A stretch of DNA of 64,000 bases, taken from positions 310,001-374,000 of the forward strand of contig NVWV01000001.1 in the NCBI GenBank assembly GCA_002746305.1, given 5' to 3'. The position numbers and the translations under genes were made by a program. The notes beneath the pieces are model-generated. The model did not search any database and was not told the DNA's origin. It was given only the letters and a program-made list of their open reading frames with translations. Shown here piece after piece: positions 46,621 through 54,521 of the stretch (positions are counted from its first letter, which is position 1; each line of letters starts with the position of its first letter). This stretch comes from Bacteroidota bacterium. GTDB taxonomy: Bacteria > Bacteroidota > Bacteroidia > NS11-12g > UBA9320.

Positions 46621-47459
46621 TAAATATATATTATAAATTGATTCGAGCAGTAATTGCTATATTACCTGTTGGTAAGTATAGAGTTTCAAGAATGTTGTTT
46701 AATAGCAATTGGAAATTCTTAAGAACTTACAGTGTAGAAGTTCCGTATCTTGAAGAAAATCTAAATCTTAGAATAAAGTTAGAACCACGGTACTTAATAG
46801 ATCATAAAATATTGTTTACAGGAACCTATGAAAAGTCGACAAATGATGTGTTAAGGAAATATGTAAAATCAGGGGACACCGTTTTTGAAGCTGGTGCAAA
46901 TATTGGAACGGAAACAATACTACTATCAAGACTTGTATCGGATTCTGGGTCTGTTTTTGCTTTTGAACCTGTTCCGCATGTTTCAGAAAAACTAAATCAT
47001 AATTGCAGGATAAATGGTCTAAATAATATAAATATTTCTAATCTAGCTCTTAGTGATAGCATCGGAGAAACTACCTTTTTTATTGCAAGTGAGAATTTTA
47101 TTAATCAAGGGATGGGGTCGTTAGATGGTGGTCACCTTCAAGTGAAAGAGAAAATAAAGGTACAATTAGATACCCTTGATCATTATTTTGAAGAGAATGG
47201 TATCACTAAACTTGATTTTTTAAAAATGGATGTGCAAGGGGCAGAGTATTTTATTTTAAAAGGTGGAAGGAAAACACTTACTAAGTTTAAACCGGTAATA
47301 TTTTTGGAAGCCGAAGAAGGGTGGAGTAAAATAAGCGATTTGTACACAATCCTTACTGAATTAAACTATGCATGTTTCCTTATTCACGATAACCTAGAAC
47401 TTGATGAGTTGAATGACAATGAGGTAAACTCTGGAAATTGGATTGCCTTACCAAAATAA
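46617..47459 (+). CDS. FkbM-family SAM-dependent methyltransferase
   Basis: This 280-aa complete FkbM protein has SAM motif I VFEAGANIGTETILLSRL, FAFEPVPHVSEKLNHNC and the family hallmark DFLKMDVQGAEYFILKGG followed by VIFLEAEEGW. It likely O-methylates a sugar residue. It is related to the interrupted copy upstream, and could be either its functional counterpart or an enzyme with a different target. Confidence 0.92.
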   Translation: MINIYYKLIRAVIAILPVGKYRVSRMLFNSNWKFLRTYSVEVPYLEENLNLRIKLEPRYLIDHKILFTGTYEKSTNDVLRKYVKSGDTVFEAGANIGTETILLSRLVSDSGSVFAFEPVPHVSEKLNHNCRINGLNNINISNLALSDSIGETTFFIASENFINQGMGSLDGGHLQVKEKIKVQLDTLDHYFEENGITKLDFLKMDVQGAEYFILKGGRKTLTKFKPVIFLEAEEGWSKISDLYTILTELNYACFLIHDNLELDELNDNEVNSGNWIALPK

Positions 47460-47464
47460 CATAA

Positions 47465-49582
47465 ATGAAACAACTTCTTCAAAATCTTAGTTCAGGTAAA
47501 ACGTATCTAGAAGATATACCTGTACCAGCTGTCAAAAGTGGCAGTGTTCTTATTCAAACGACTAATTCATTGGTATCCTTAGGGACTGAAAAAATGTTAG
47601 TAGAGTTTGGTAAAGCTAGTTTTATAGAAAAAGCACGAAAGCAACCTGAAAAGGTGAAAATGGTCATCGATAAAGTGAAGACTGAAGGTTTGATGACTAC
47701 AATAAATGCAGTCAGAAATAAGCTAGACACTCCCTTACCCCTTGGATACTGCAATGTTGGGACAATAATTGCCATAGGTAAAGGTGTTACAGAGTTTCAA
47801 GTAGGTGATCGAGTGGCAAGTAATGGTAACCATGCTGAAGTTGTATGTGTTCCAAAGAACCTAGTAGCAAAAATTCCAGATAGTATTTCGGATGAAGAGG
47901 CTGTATTTACGGTTATTGGAAGTATAGGTTTACAAGGTGTTAGACTGGTTAATCCGACGATAGGGGAGACTATTATAGTTGTTGGCCTTGGTTTAATAGG
48001 ACTGATCTCAGCTCAAATATTAAAAGCAAATGGATGTAGAGTAATCGCATATGATTTAAGTCAGGACAAAGTTGACCTGGCCAAGAGTTTAGGTATAATA
48101 GCCTTCAATAGTGGCTCACAGGATCCTGTGGCATTTGTAAAAGATTATACAGATAGAATAGGAGCAGATGGGGTTGTCATAACGGCTTCTGCGAATACAG
48201 ATCAGATTATTTCTGATGCAGCCAATATGTGTAGAATGAGAGGAAGAGTGGTACTAGTTGGGGTAGTTGGACTTAATTTAAACCGTTCCGACTTCTATAC
48301 TAAGGAGATAAGTTTTCAAGTATCTTGTAGTTATGGTCCCGGTAGATATGATACGAATTATGAAGCCAAAGGTATGGATTACCCTATCGGTTTTGTACGT
48401 TGGACGGAGAAACGAAATTTTGAGACTATACTGCAATTAATAGCTACTAAAAGTATTAATGTAAATGCATTAATTACGGAGCGAATTGACTTTTCGGATT
48501 TTGAAAAAATTTACGGAAATATGGGAGCTTCAAATAGTGTAGCTTCGATTATGAAGTATAGCACTTCAGCCATAGACCTTTCATACTCTACCAGGACGAT
48601 ACATAGTAATAGTCTTCAGCCGAAAAAACCTATTATTGGTCTTCTTGGAGCAGGTAATTTTAGTCGAATGACAATGCTCCCTGCATTGAAAAAAGCAAAT
48701 GCTCAGGTTAAGTACATAGCAAGTGCGGGAGGACTTAATGGAACTGATTTAGCTATAAAATATAATTCGGCTAAATCTACAACAGATTATACAGATATTC
48801 TTAAGGATGATGAAACCAATGTGTTCATAATCAGTACTCAACACGGCTCTCATTCACATTTTGTTACTCAGGGTCTTGAAGCGAATAAACACGTATTTGT
48901 GGAGAAGCCACTTGCATTGAACAATGAACAATTGGATTCTATTGTTTCGGCTTATGAGAAATCCAGCGGTACTTTAATGGTGGGTTTCAATAGAAGATTC
49001 TCTCCGCACAGCGTGAAAGTGAAATCGTGTATAGGAGACTCACCCATACAGGTTATTGCAACGATGAATGCAGGTGAGATACCTCCGGACGTTTGGGTTC
49101 ATGATATGGACAACGGTGGTGGACGAATTGTAGGGGAGGCTTGTCATTTTATTGACCTAATCAGTTTCTTTACAGGTTCTAAAATAGTCTCAGTTTGTAT
49201 GAATGCCTTAGGAGCTTCACCCAAACAAAATACTGATAATGCATCCATTCTTCTAAAGTATGAAAATGGATCGACTGGTGTTATTAATTACTTTAGCACA
49301 GGTTCTAAAAAATATTCTAAAGAGAGAATTGAGGTATATTCTCAGAATAGAACATTTATTATTGATAATTTTAGAAAGACAGAAGGCTTTGGGCAATCAG
49401 GATTTAGAGGATTAAAAACCTCCATTGATAAAGGGCATCAAGCTCAGTTTACACAGTACCTAAAGAGTATAGAGGGAAATGGAAAATCAATCATTTCTGT
49501 GGACTCATTAATTAATACTAGTCAAGCAAGTTTTGCTGCATTAGAAAGTTTAGCAAATAAATCTTGGGTAGATTTAAAATAA
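47465..49582 (+). CDS. Bi-domain oxidoreductase: zinc-type alcohol dehydrogenase fused to Gfo/Idh/MocA
   Basis: This 705-aa fusion has an MDR-type alcohol dehydrogenase at residues of about 1-355 (PLGYCNVGTIIAIGKGVTEF, GDRVASNGNHAEVVCVP, IIVVGLGLIGLISAQILKAN). A Gfo/Idh/MocA domain occupies about 390-705 (IGLLGAGNFSRMTMLPALKK, VFVEKPLAL, GGRIVGEACHFIDLISFF). Such two-domain proteins recur in bacterial polysaccharide loci next to heparinase-like genes, as here. They may carry out paired oxidation/reduction on a sugar or sugar nucleotide. The reaction is not established. Confidence 0.9.
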   Translation: MKQLLQNLSSGKTYLEDIPVPAVKSGSVLIQTTNSLVSLGTEKMLVEFGKASFIEKARKQPEKVKMVIDKVKTEGLMTTINAVRNKLDTPLPLGYCNVGTIIAIGKGVTEFQVGDRVASNGNHAEVVCVPKNLVAKIPDSISDEEAVFTVIGSIGLQGVRLVNPTIGETIIVVGLGLIGLISAQILKANGCRVIAYDLSQDKVDLAKSLGIIAFNSGSQDPVAFVKDYTDRIGADGVVITASANTDQIISDAANMCRMRGRVVLVGVVGLNLNRSDFYTKEISFQVSCSYGPGRYDTNYEAKGMDYPIGFVRWTEKRNFETILQLIATKSINVNALITERIDFSDFEKIYGNMGASNSVASIMKYSTSAIDLSYSTRTIHSNSLQPKKPIIGLLGAGNFSRMTMLPALKKANAQVKYIASAGGLNGTDLAIKYNSAKSTTDYTDILKDDETNVFIISTQHGSHSHFVTQGLEANKHVFVEKPLALNNEQLDSIVSAYEKSSGTLMVGFNRRFSPHSVKVKSCIGDSPIQVIATMNAGEIPPDVWVHDMDNGGGRIVGEACHFIDLISFFTGSKIVSVCMNALGASPKQNTDNASILLKYENGSTGVINYFSTGSKKYSKERIEVYSQNRTFIIDNFRKTEGFGQSGFRGLKTSIDKGHQAQFTQYLKSIEGNGKSIISVDSLINTSQASFAALESLANKSWVDLK

Positions 49583-49592
49583 TAACCACATT

Positions 49593-50675
49593 TTGATAGT
49601 AGATATAATAGCAGGAGCAAGACCCAATTTTATGAAAATTGCTCCAATTATTCATGAGATTGATTCAAGAAGAGACTTGGATTTGAAATACCGACTTATT
49701 CATACTGGTCAGCATTACGATAAAAAAATGAGTGAAAGTTTTTTTGACCAATTGAACATTCCAAAGCCACAAATAAATCTAGGTGTAGGTTCAGGTACGC
49801 AAGCTGAACAGACTGGTGGTATAATGGTCGGGTATGAAAAAGCAATTGAAGAACAACGACCAGATGTTTGTATTGTAGTAGGTGATGTGACCTCAACTTT
49901 AGCATGCACCTTGGTTGCCAAAAAAGCGGGAATAATTGTTGCCCATGTAGAAGGTGGGATTCGAAGTGGAGATCAGACCATGCCAGAAGAAATAAATAGA
50001 ATGGCAACAGATAGTATTTGTGACTATTTCTATACGACGTCATCACTAGCCAATGATAATCTAAGACGGTTAGGACATAAGCCAGATCAAATAGTCTTTG
50101 TGGGGAACACAATGATTGATACACTAAGAGCAAATGAAGATAGACTAAGAAAACCACCGATATTTAAGGAGCTAGACTTAAGTGTTGGTAGGTACTTTGT
50201 TCTCACCTTACATAGACCTGCAAATGTGGATGAAGAAAACAAGTTGAATTATTTTCTTGAGACAATTGCTACAGGTGCCAGAGGACTGCCTGTAATCTTT
50301 CCTATACACCCAAGAACAAAGAAGATGTTTGAAAAGTCTGCTGAGACATTTAGCAATATTCACCTTGTGGATCCATTAGGTTATTTGGAGTTTAACTATT
50401 TGGTGAAACATAGTAAAGCCATGATAACAGATTCTGGAGGAATTACAGAAGAAACCACTGTTATGGGAATCCCATGTATGACACTTAGAGACAATACAGA
50501 ACGTCCTGAGACTATTTCAATAGGAACGAATGAGCTGGTGGGAACTAATCCAGATGACCTAAAACCTTATTTTGATAAACTCTTTGCAGGGGAATGGAAA
50601 AAAGGAGGTATTCCAGAACTTTGGGATGGTAAGACAAGTGCCCGTATCATTGACCACTTAACAACACTCTCATAA
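49593..50675 (+). CDS. wecB: UDP-N-acetylglucosamine 2-epimerase (non-hydrolysing)
   Basis: This 360-aa enzyme inverts C2 of UDP-GlcNAc or a UDP-GlcNAc-derived uronate to the manno form. It shows AGARPNFMKIAPIIHEI, LIHTGQHYDKKMSESFF, VVGDVTSTLACTLVAKK, AHVEGGIRSGDQTMPEEINR, TLHRPANVD and ITDSGGITEETTVMGIP. WbpI-type enzymes of the same family act on UDP-GlcNAc3NAcA, which the WbpB/WbpE-like pair could produce. Translation starts at TTG. Confidence 0.95.
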   Translation: MIVDIIAGARPNFMKIAPIIHEIDSRRDLDLKYRLIHTGQHYDKKMSESFFDQLNIPKPQINLGVGSGTQAEQTGGIMVGYEKAIEEQRPDVCIVVGDVTSTLACTLVAKKAGIIVAHVEGGIRSGDQTMPEEINRMATDSICDYFYTTSSLANDNLRRLGHKPDQIVFVGNTMIDTLRANEDRLRKPPIFKELDLSVGRYFVLTLHRPANVDEENKLNYFLETIATGARGLPVIFPIHPRTKKMFEKSAETFSNIHLVDPLGYLEFNYLVKHSKAMITDSGGITEETTVMGIPCMTLRDNTERPETISIGTNELVGTNPDDLKPYFDKLFAGEWKKGGIPELWDGKTSARIIDHLTTLS

Positions 50676-50707
50676 GTTTAAAAGAATTATATCTGGTTAC
50701 AAGACAG

Positions 50708-52531
50708 ATGGGGTTAAGATATTCCCTCTATCGATTGTACTATGAAGTGAAAAGAAAGTTTGGAGTACTAGAAAGACAATTTAGTAGTACTACTCCAAAC
50801 TTTGATTTTATCACTCTTAATGAATGGAGGCGTTTAGAATTGCCATTCTTTTTTAATAGAAAAAGTGAATTAGACTTTCATTCAGAAGTAAGTGAAGAGC
50901 TTATTGAAAGAGTAAGAAAAGTAAAAGAAGGTACAATTCGTTTTTTTTCTTCAACGGATTTTAATCTTGGAACAGATTATGATTGGGTAACAAATCCGAC
51001 AACGGATTATACTTATGATAATAACATTCACTGGAGTAAGATAGAAACGTTAGGTAATAATGGAGATATCAAGTATGTGTGGGAGAAGTCCCGATTTTGT
51101 TATTTGTATGATCTGATTAAGTTGGATAAGGCATCCAAAGGTGACCAAGCTGAATTTGTATTTTTAGAAATGGATAGTTGGATAAGGAGTAATCCAGAAA
51201 ACAAAGGACCAAATTATGTTTGTAGTCAAGAAACCTCTATACGATTATTAAATTGGACCTTTACCTTGATGTATTATAGAGACTCTTCATTCTTAAGTGA
51301 GGAAAGGTTACATAATTATCTAAATAGTATCTATAAGCAGGTGAAACATGTCGAACAAAATATTAATTTCAGTAGATATTGTGTTAGAAATAATCATGCG
51401 ATTACAGAGTGTTTTTTGCTCTATTTTGTTGGTGTGATGTTTCCTTTCTTTGATGAGAGTGATAAATGGAAGTCGCAAGGTCAGAACTATTTAGAAGATG
51501 AAATTGAATTTCAGTTTTTTGAAGATGGAGGATACCTTCAGTACTCACATAACTATCATCGTGTTGCTCTACAAGTTATGACATGGGCTCTTATTATTGG
51601 CAAAAATGCTGGAACACAATGGAGTTCCAAATTGACAACTCGATTAAATGATAGTCTCATACAATTAAATTCATTGATGGATCTAGATTCAGGTTATCTA
51701 CCAAATTATGGGAATAACGATGGTGCTTTATTTTTTCAGTTGAGTGAATCTAATTTTAGAGACTATAGGCCACAACTAAATGCATTAAGCTATGCATTAT
51801 CTGGTAAGTGCTTGTATAAAGGAGAAGAGAATCTTTCGGATATTAAATGGTATGCTAATTCTTCTAAGTTTAGATATAAGATGATAACATCACTCAAATC
51901 ATTCGATGATAGTGGATTGTACGTTATGGAAAGTGGTAAACTGAAAGTTATAATCAAGTGCACGAATCACGTTCATAGGCCTGCTCAAGCGGATAACTTA
52001 CATATGGACGTGTGGTATGATGGAAAAAATGTTCTACTAGATGGGGGAAGCTACAAGTATAATACGTCTCTAATTGAGATAAACTATTTTATGGGTACTG
52101 CTTCTCATAATACAGTAATGTTGGATAAAGAAAATCAAATGTTAAAAGCCTCGCGATTTATTTGGAATTATTGGACCAACGAGGCAAAGGTGAAGTTGAC
52201 AGAAAATAAAGAAAATATTGAATTTGAAGGAGTATTTAGTGGATTTAAACAGATGAATCCAAGAATAAAGCATCATAGATTTGTGAAACTTAACAAAAAT
52301 GAGCTTACCTTGGAAGTGATAGATACTGTAATAAACAAACCGAGTAATACCCCTATGACTCAAATATGGAATAAGTCACAAGATTACAAGTCCTCATTTA
52401 GCAGTGATGGAACGATTTCTAATAGTATAGGTTATTATTCAGATTGTTACGGTATAAAAACTGAAATAGAAAGTATAAGGGTCACCTCATCAGCCAATAG
52501 TATAAAATCTACCTTCAAATTTAAGCTATGA
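50708..52531 (+). CDS. Heparinase II/III-like protein within the biosynthesis locus
   Basis: This 607-aa protein has the heparinase II/III layout: an alpha-toroid N-terminal half (SIRLLNWTFTLMYYRDSSF, RNNHAITECFLLYFVG with Asn228-His230, QYSHNYHRVALQVMTWAL with Tyr279 and His281/His284) and a beta-sandwich half starting near residue 415 (HVHRPAQADNLHMDVWYDG, LLDGGSYKYN, GTASHNTVMLD). Lyases of this fold usually have a His in the motif written xHAD; here it is Gln427 (AQAD). No signal peptide is apparent, suggesting a cytosolic role, perhaps on uronic-acid glycan intermediates rather than external degradation. Confidence 0.88.
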   Translation: MGLRYSLYRLYYEVKRKFGVLERQFSSTTPNFDFITLNEWRRLELPFFFNRKSELDFHSEVSEELIERVRKVKEGTIRFFSSTDFNLGTDYDWVTNPTTDYTYDNNIHWSKIETLGNNGDIKYVWEKSRFCYLYDLIKLDKASKGDQAEFVFLEMDSWIRSNPENKGPNYVCSQETSIRLLNWTFTLMYYRDSSFLSEERLHNYLNSIYKQVKHVEQNINFSRYCVRNNHAITECFLLYFVGVMFPFFDESDKWKSQGQNYLEDEIEFQFFEDGGYLQYSHNYHRVALQVMTWALIIGKNAGTQWSSKLTTRLNDSLIQLNSLMDLDSGYLPNYGNNDGALFFQLSESNFRDYRPQLNALSYALSGKCLYKGEENLSDIKWYANSSKFRYKMITSLKSFDDSGLYVMESGKLKVIIKCTNHVHRPAQADNLHMDVWYDGKNVLLDGGSYKYNTSLIEINYFMGTASHNTVMLDKENQMLKASRFIWNYWTNEAKVKLTENKENIEFEGVFSGFKQMNPRIKHHRFVKLNKNELTLEVIDTVINKPSNTPMTQIWNKSQDYKSSFSSDGTISNSIGYYSDCYGIKTEIESIRVTSSANSIKSTFKFKL

Positions 52532-53766
52532 ATATTTTACTAATTCATCAATATTTCTTAGAAGAAGGAGACTTTGGGGGCAGCCGTTTTAATGAGATGA
52601 CTAAGGTTTGGACTAGTCAAGGTCATGAGGTCACTGTACTTGCAGGAATGATGCATGCTAATGGCTCTGAAAAAAGACCGGAGTATAAATGGAAATATGT
52701 GGTTGAGAAAGAACAAGGTAAGATTAAAGTTTTTAGATGTCATGTTGCTGAAAGCTATAATAAGAATTTCATAGGTCGAGTTTTTGGATATTTAACCTTT
52801 ATGTTCTCATGTCTTTATGCTGGCTTATTTAAAGCAAAAGGCAATTATGACAAGATTTTGGTAACTTCTCCTCCATTATTTATAGGGTTAAGTGGGGTGC
52901 TAATCTCTAAAATTAAAAGAATACCTCTTGTATTTGAAATTAGAGATTTGTGGCCAGAGTCAGCAATTGACTCTGGAGTCTTAAAAAACTCAATGCTCAT
53001 TCGGTTGGCATACTGGGCAGAAAGGTACATTTATAAGAAAGCATCACTTATTAATGTTTTGACCCCAGCTTTTAGGGATAAACTGATAGATTCAAAAGAT
53101 ATCTCTCCCGAAAAAATTATATATATACCAAATGCTTGTGATTTTTCACTTTCCGATAAAATATTGGCGAATAACACAAAGGAAGAGTTAAAAGCAAAAA
53201 TGGGCTGGGAGGGCAAGAGAGTTTTTACATATGTGGGTGCTCATGGGATTGCGAATCACTTGATACAGATACTTGATGCTATGGAACAGATTGATGATGA
53301 GAAAATTATTTTCAATCTAATTGGTAGTGGAATGGAGAAACAAAGACTTCAAGAAATAGCACAAAAGAAAAATATAAAGAATGTTATATTTATTGATCCA
53401 GTTGCTAAAGATGAGGTTTTTAAATATATAATAGCCTCTGATTTTGGAGCATCAGTTCTTAAGAAAGTGGATACATTTAAGACCATATATTCCAATAAGA
53501 CCTTTGACTATATGAGCTGTAAGACTCCTGTGTTATTGCTTATTGACGGTATTTCAAGGGAGTTAATCAATGATGCAAAGTGTGGTCGATACGTAGAACC
53601 AGAAAATACCGAACAAATTGTGAGTATGATATTGGATTTAGCAAGTTTAGATGAGACGGAAGTAAGACAAATGGGTGATAATGGATACCAGTATGCTTTA
53701 CAGCATTTTGATAGACAGAAATTGGCTTATGAGTATTCTGAACTTTTAGAAGAAAAAGCAAATTGA
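52528..53766 (+). CDS. GT4 glycosyltransferase, WbuB-like
   Basis: This 412-aa GT-B enzyme has the N-terminus NILLIHQYFLEEGDFGGSR, LVTSPPLFIGLSG, VFEIRDLWPESAID and IYIPNACDFS, a combination typical of WbuB-type transferases that often add a deoxy-amino sugar such as FucNAc. The donor half contains FTYVGAHGIANHLIQILDAM and IYSNKTFDYMSCKTPVLLLI. It overlaps both neighbours by 4 bases. Confidence 0.92.
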   Translation: MNILLIHQYFLEEGDFGGSRFNEMTKVWTSQGHEVTVLAGMMHANGSEKRPEYKWKYVVEKEQGKIKVFRCHVAESYNKNFIGRVFGYLTFMFSCLYAGLFKAKGNYDKILVTSPPLFIGLSGVLISKIKRIPLVFEIRDLWPESAIDSGVLKNSMLIRLAYWAERYIYKKASLINVLTPAFRDKLIDSKDISPEKIIYIPNACDFSLSDKILANNTKEELKAKMGWEGKRVFTYVGAHGIANHLIQILDAMEQIDDEKIIFNLIGSGMEKQRLQEIAQKKNIKNVIFIDPVAKDEVFKYIIASDFGASVLKKVDTFKTIYSNKTFDYMSCKTPVLLLIDGISRELINDAKCGRYVEPENTEQIVSMILDLASLDETEVRQMGDNGYQYALQHFDRQKLAYEYSELLEEKAN

Positions 53767-54521
53767 AAGAGAAATTATCTGAGATCGCGATTTTGGCTGG
53801 TAAGGTCATATTGGATATTTATAACACTGCTGATTTTGGAATTGAATCCAAGGCCGATAACTCACCCTTAACCTTAGCAGATAAGGCTGCACATGATGTC
53901 ATTGTAGAAGGACTTAAACCCTTTGGTTTTCCGATACTAAGTGAGGAAGGAGAAACTATTAGCTATTCAGAAAGAAAGAATTGGACCAAATTTTGGATGG
54001 TGGATCCATTGGATGGTACAAAAGAGTTCATCAAGAAAAATGGAGAGTTTACCGTCAATATAGCTCTTATAGAAGACGGAAAACCCACTTTTGGCGTAAT
54101 ATACGTACCCGTGAAAGATCAACTTTATATTGGAGGTGTCAGTGAAGCAGCTGTTAAAATTACTAGTGATGGTAGTTTTAAACTCAAGCCAAGTGATGCT
54201 TATGGTTATACTGAAATATCGAGTAAAGAAAAGGTTAGAGTAGTGGCTTCGCGATCACATTTGAATGATGAGACTAAAGATTTGCTTAATTCTTTGAGTA
54301 ATCCTTCCATAGTCTCAATGGGAAGTTCATTGAAATTTATGGTGATAGCTGATGGAGATGCAGATTTGTATCCTCGGTATGCACCGACAATGGAATGGGA
54401 TACGGCAGCGGCACACGGTATATTGAATTCTTTGGGATATAAAGTACTCCAACAAGGAAGTCTAGAAGAATTAACATACAATAAAGAGAATTTACTTAAT
54501 CCATATTTTATATGTTACTAA
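53763..54521 (+). CDS. cysQ: 3'(2'),5'-bisphosphate nucleotidase
   Basis: This 252-aa inositol-monophosphatase-fold enzyme hydrolyses PAP, the product left after PAPS-dependent sulfation, to AMP and phosphate. It shows SPLTLADKAAHDVI, LSEEGE, the metal motif DPLDGTKEFIKKNGEFTVNI, GVIYVPVKDQLY and the C-terminal EWDTAAAHGIL. It starts at TTG overlapping the glycosyltransferase stop. Sitting in the same transcription unit as cysC/D/N and two sulfotransferases, it completes the sulfation cycle. Confidence 0.95.
   Translation: MKEKLSEIAILAGKVILDIYNTADFGIESKADNSPLTLADKAAHDVIVEGLKPFGFPILSEEGETISYSERKNWTKFWMVDPLDGTKEFIKKNGEFTVNIALIEDGKPTFGVIYVPVKDQLYIGGVSEAAVKITSDGSFKLKPSDAYGYTEISSKEKVRVVASRSHLNDETKDLLNSLSNPSIVSMGSSLKFMVIADGDADLYPRYAPTMEWDTAAAHGILNSLGYKVLQQGSLEELTYNKENLLNPYFICY

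Noticed and set aside
49696..50157. A 153-codon open frame on the minus strand
   Set aside because: It lies entirely antisense to wecB, whose motifs are clear, and its translation is a low-complexity His/Leu-rich sequence with no domain.
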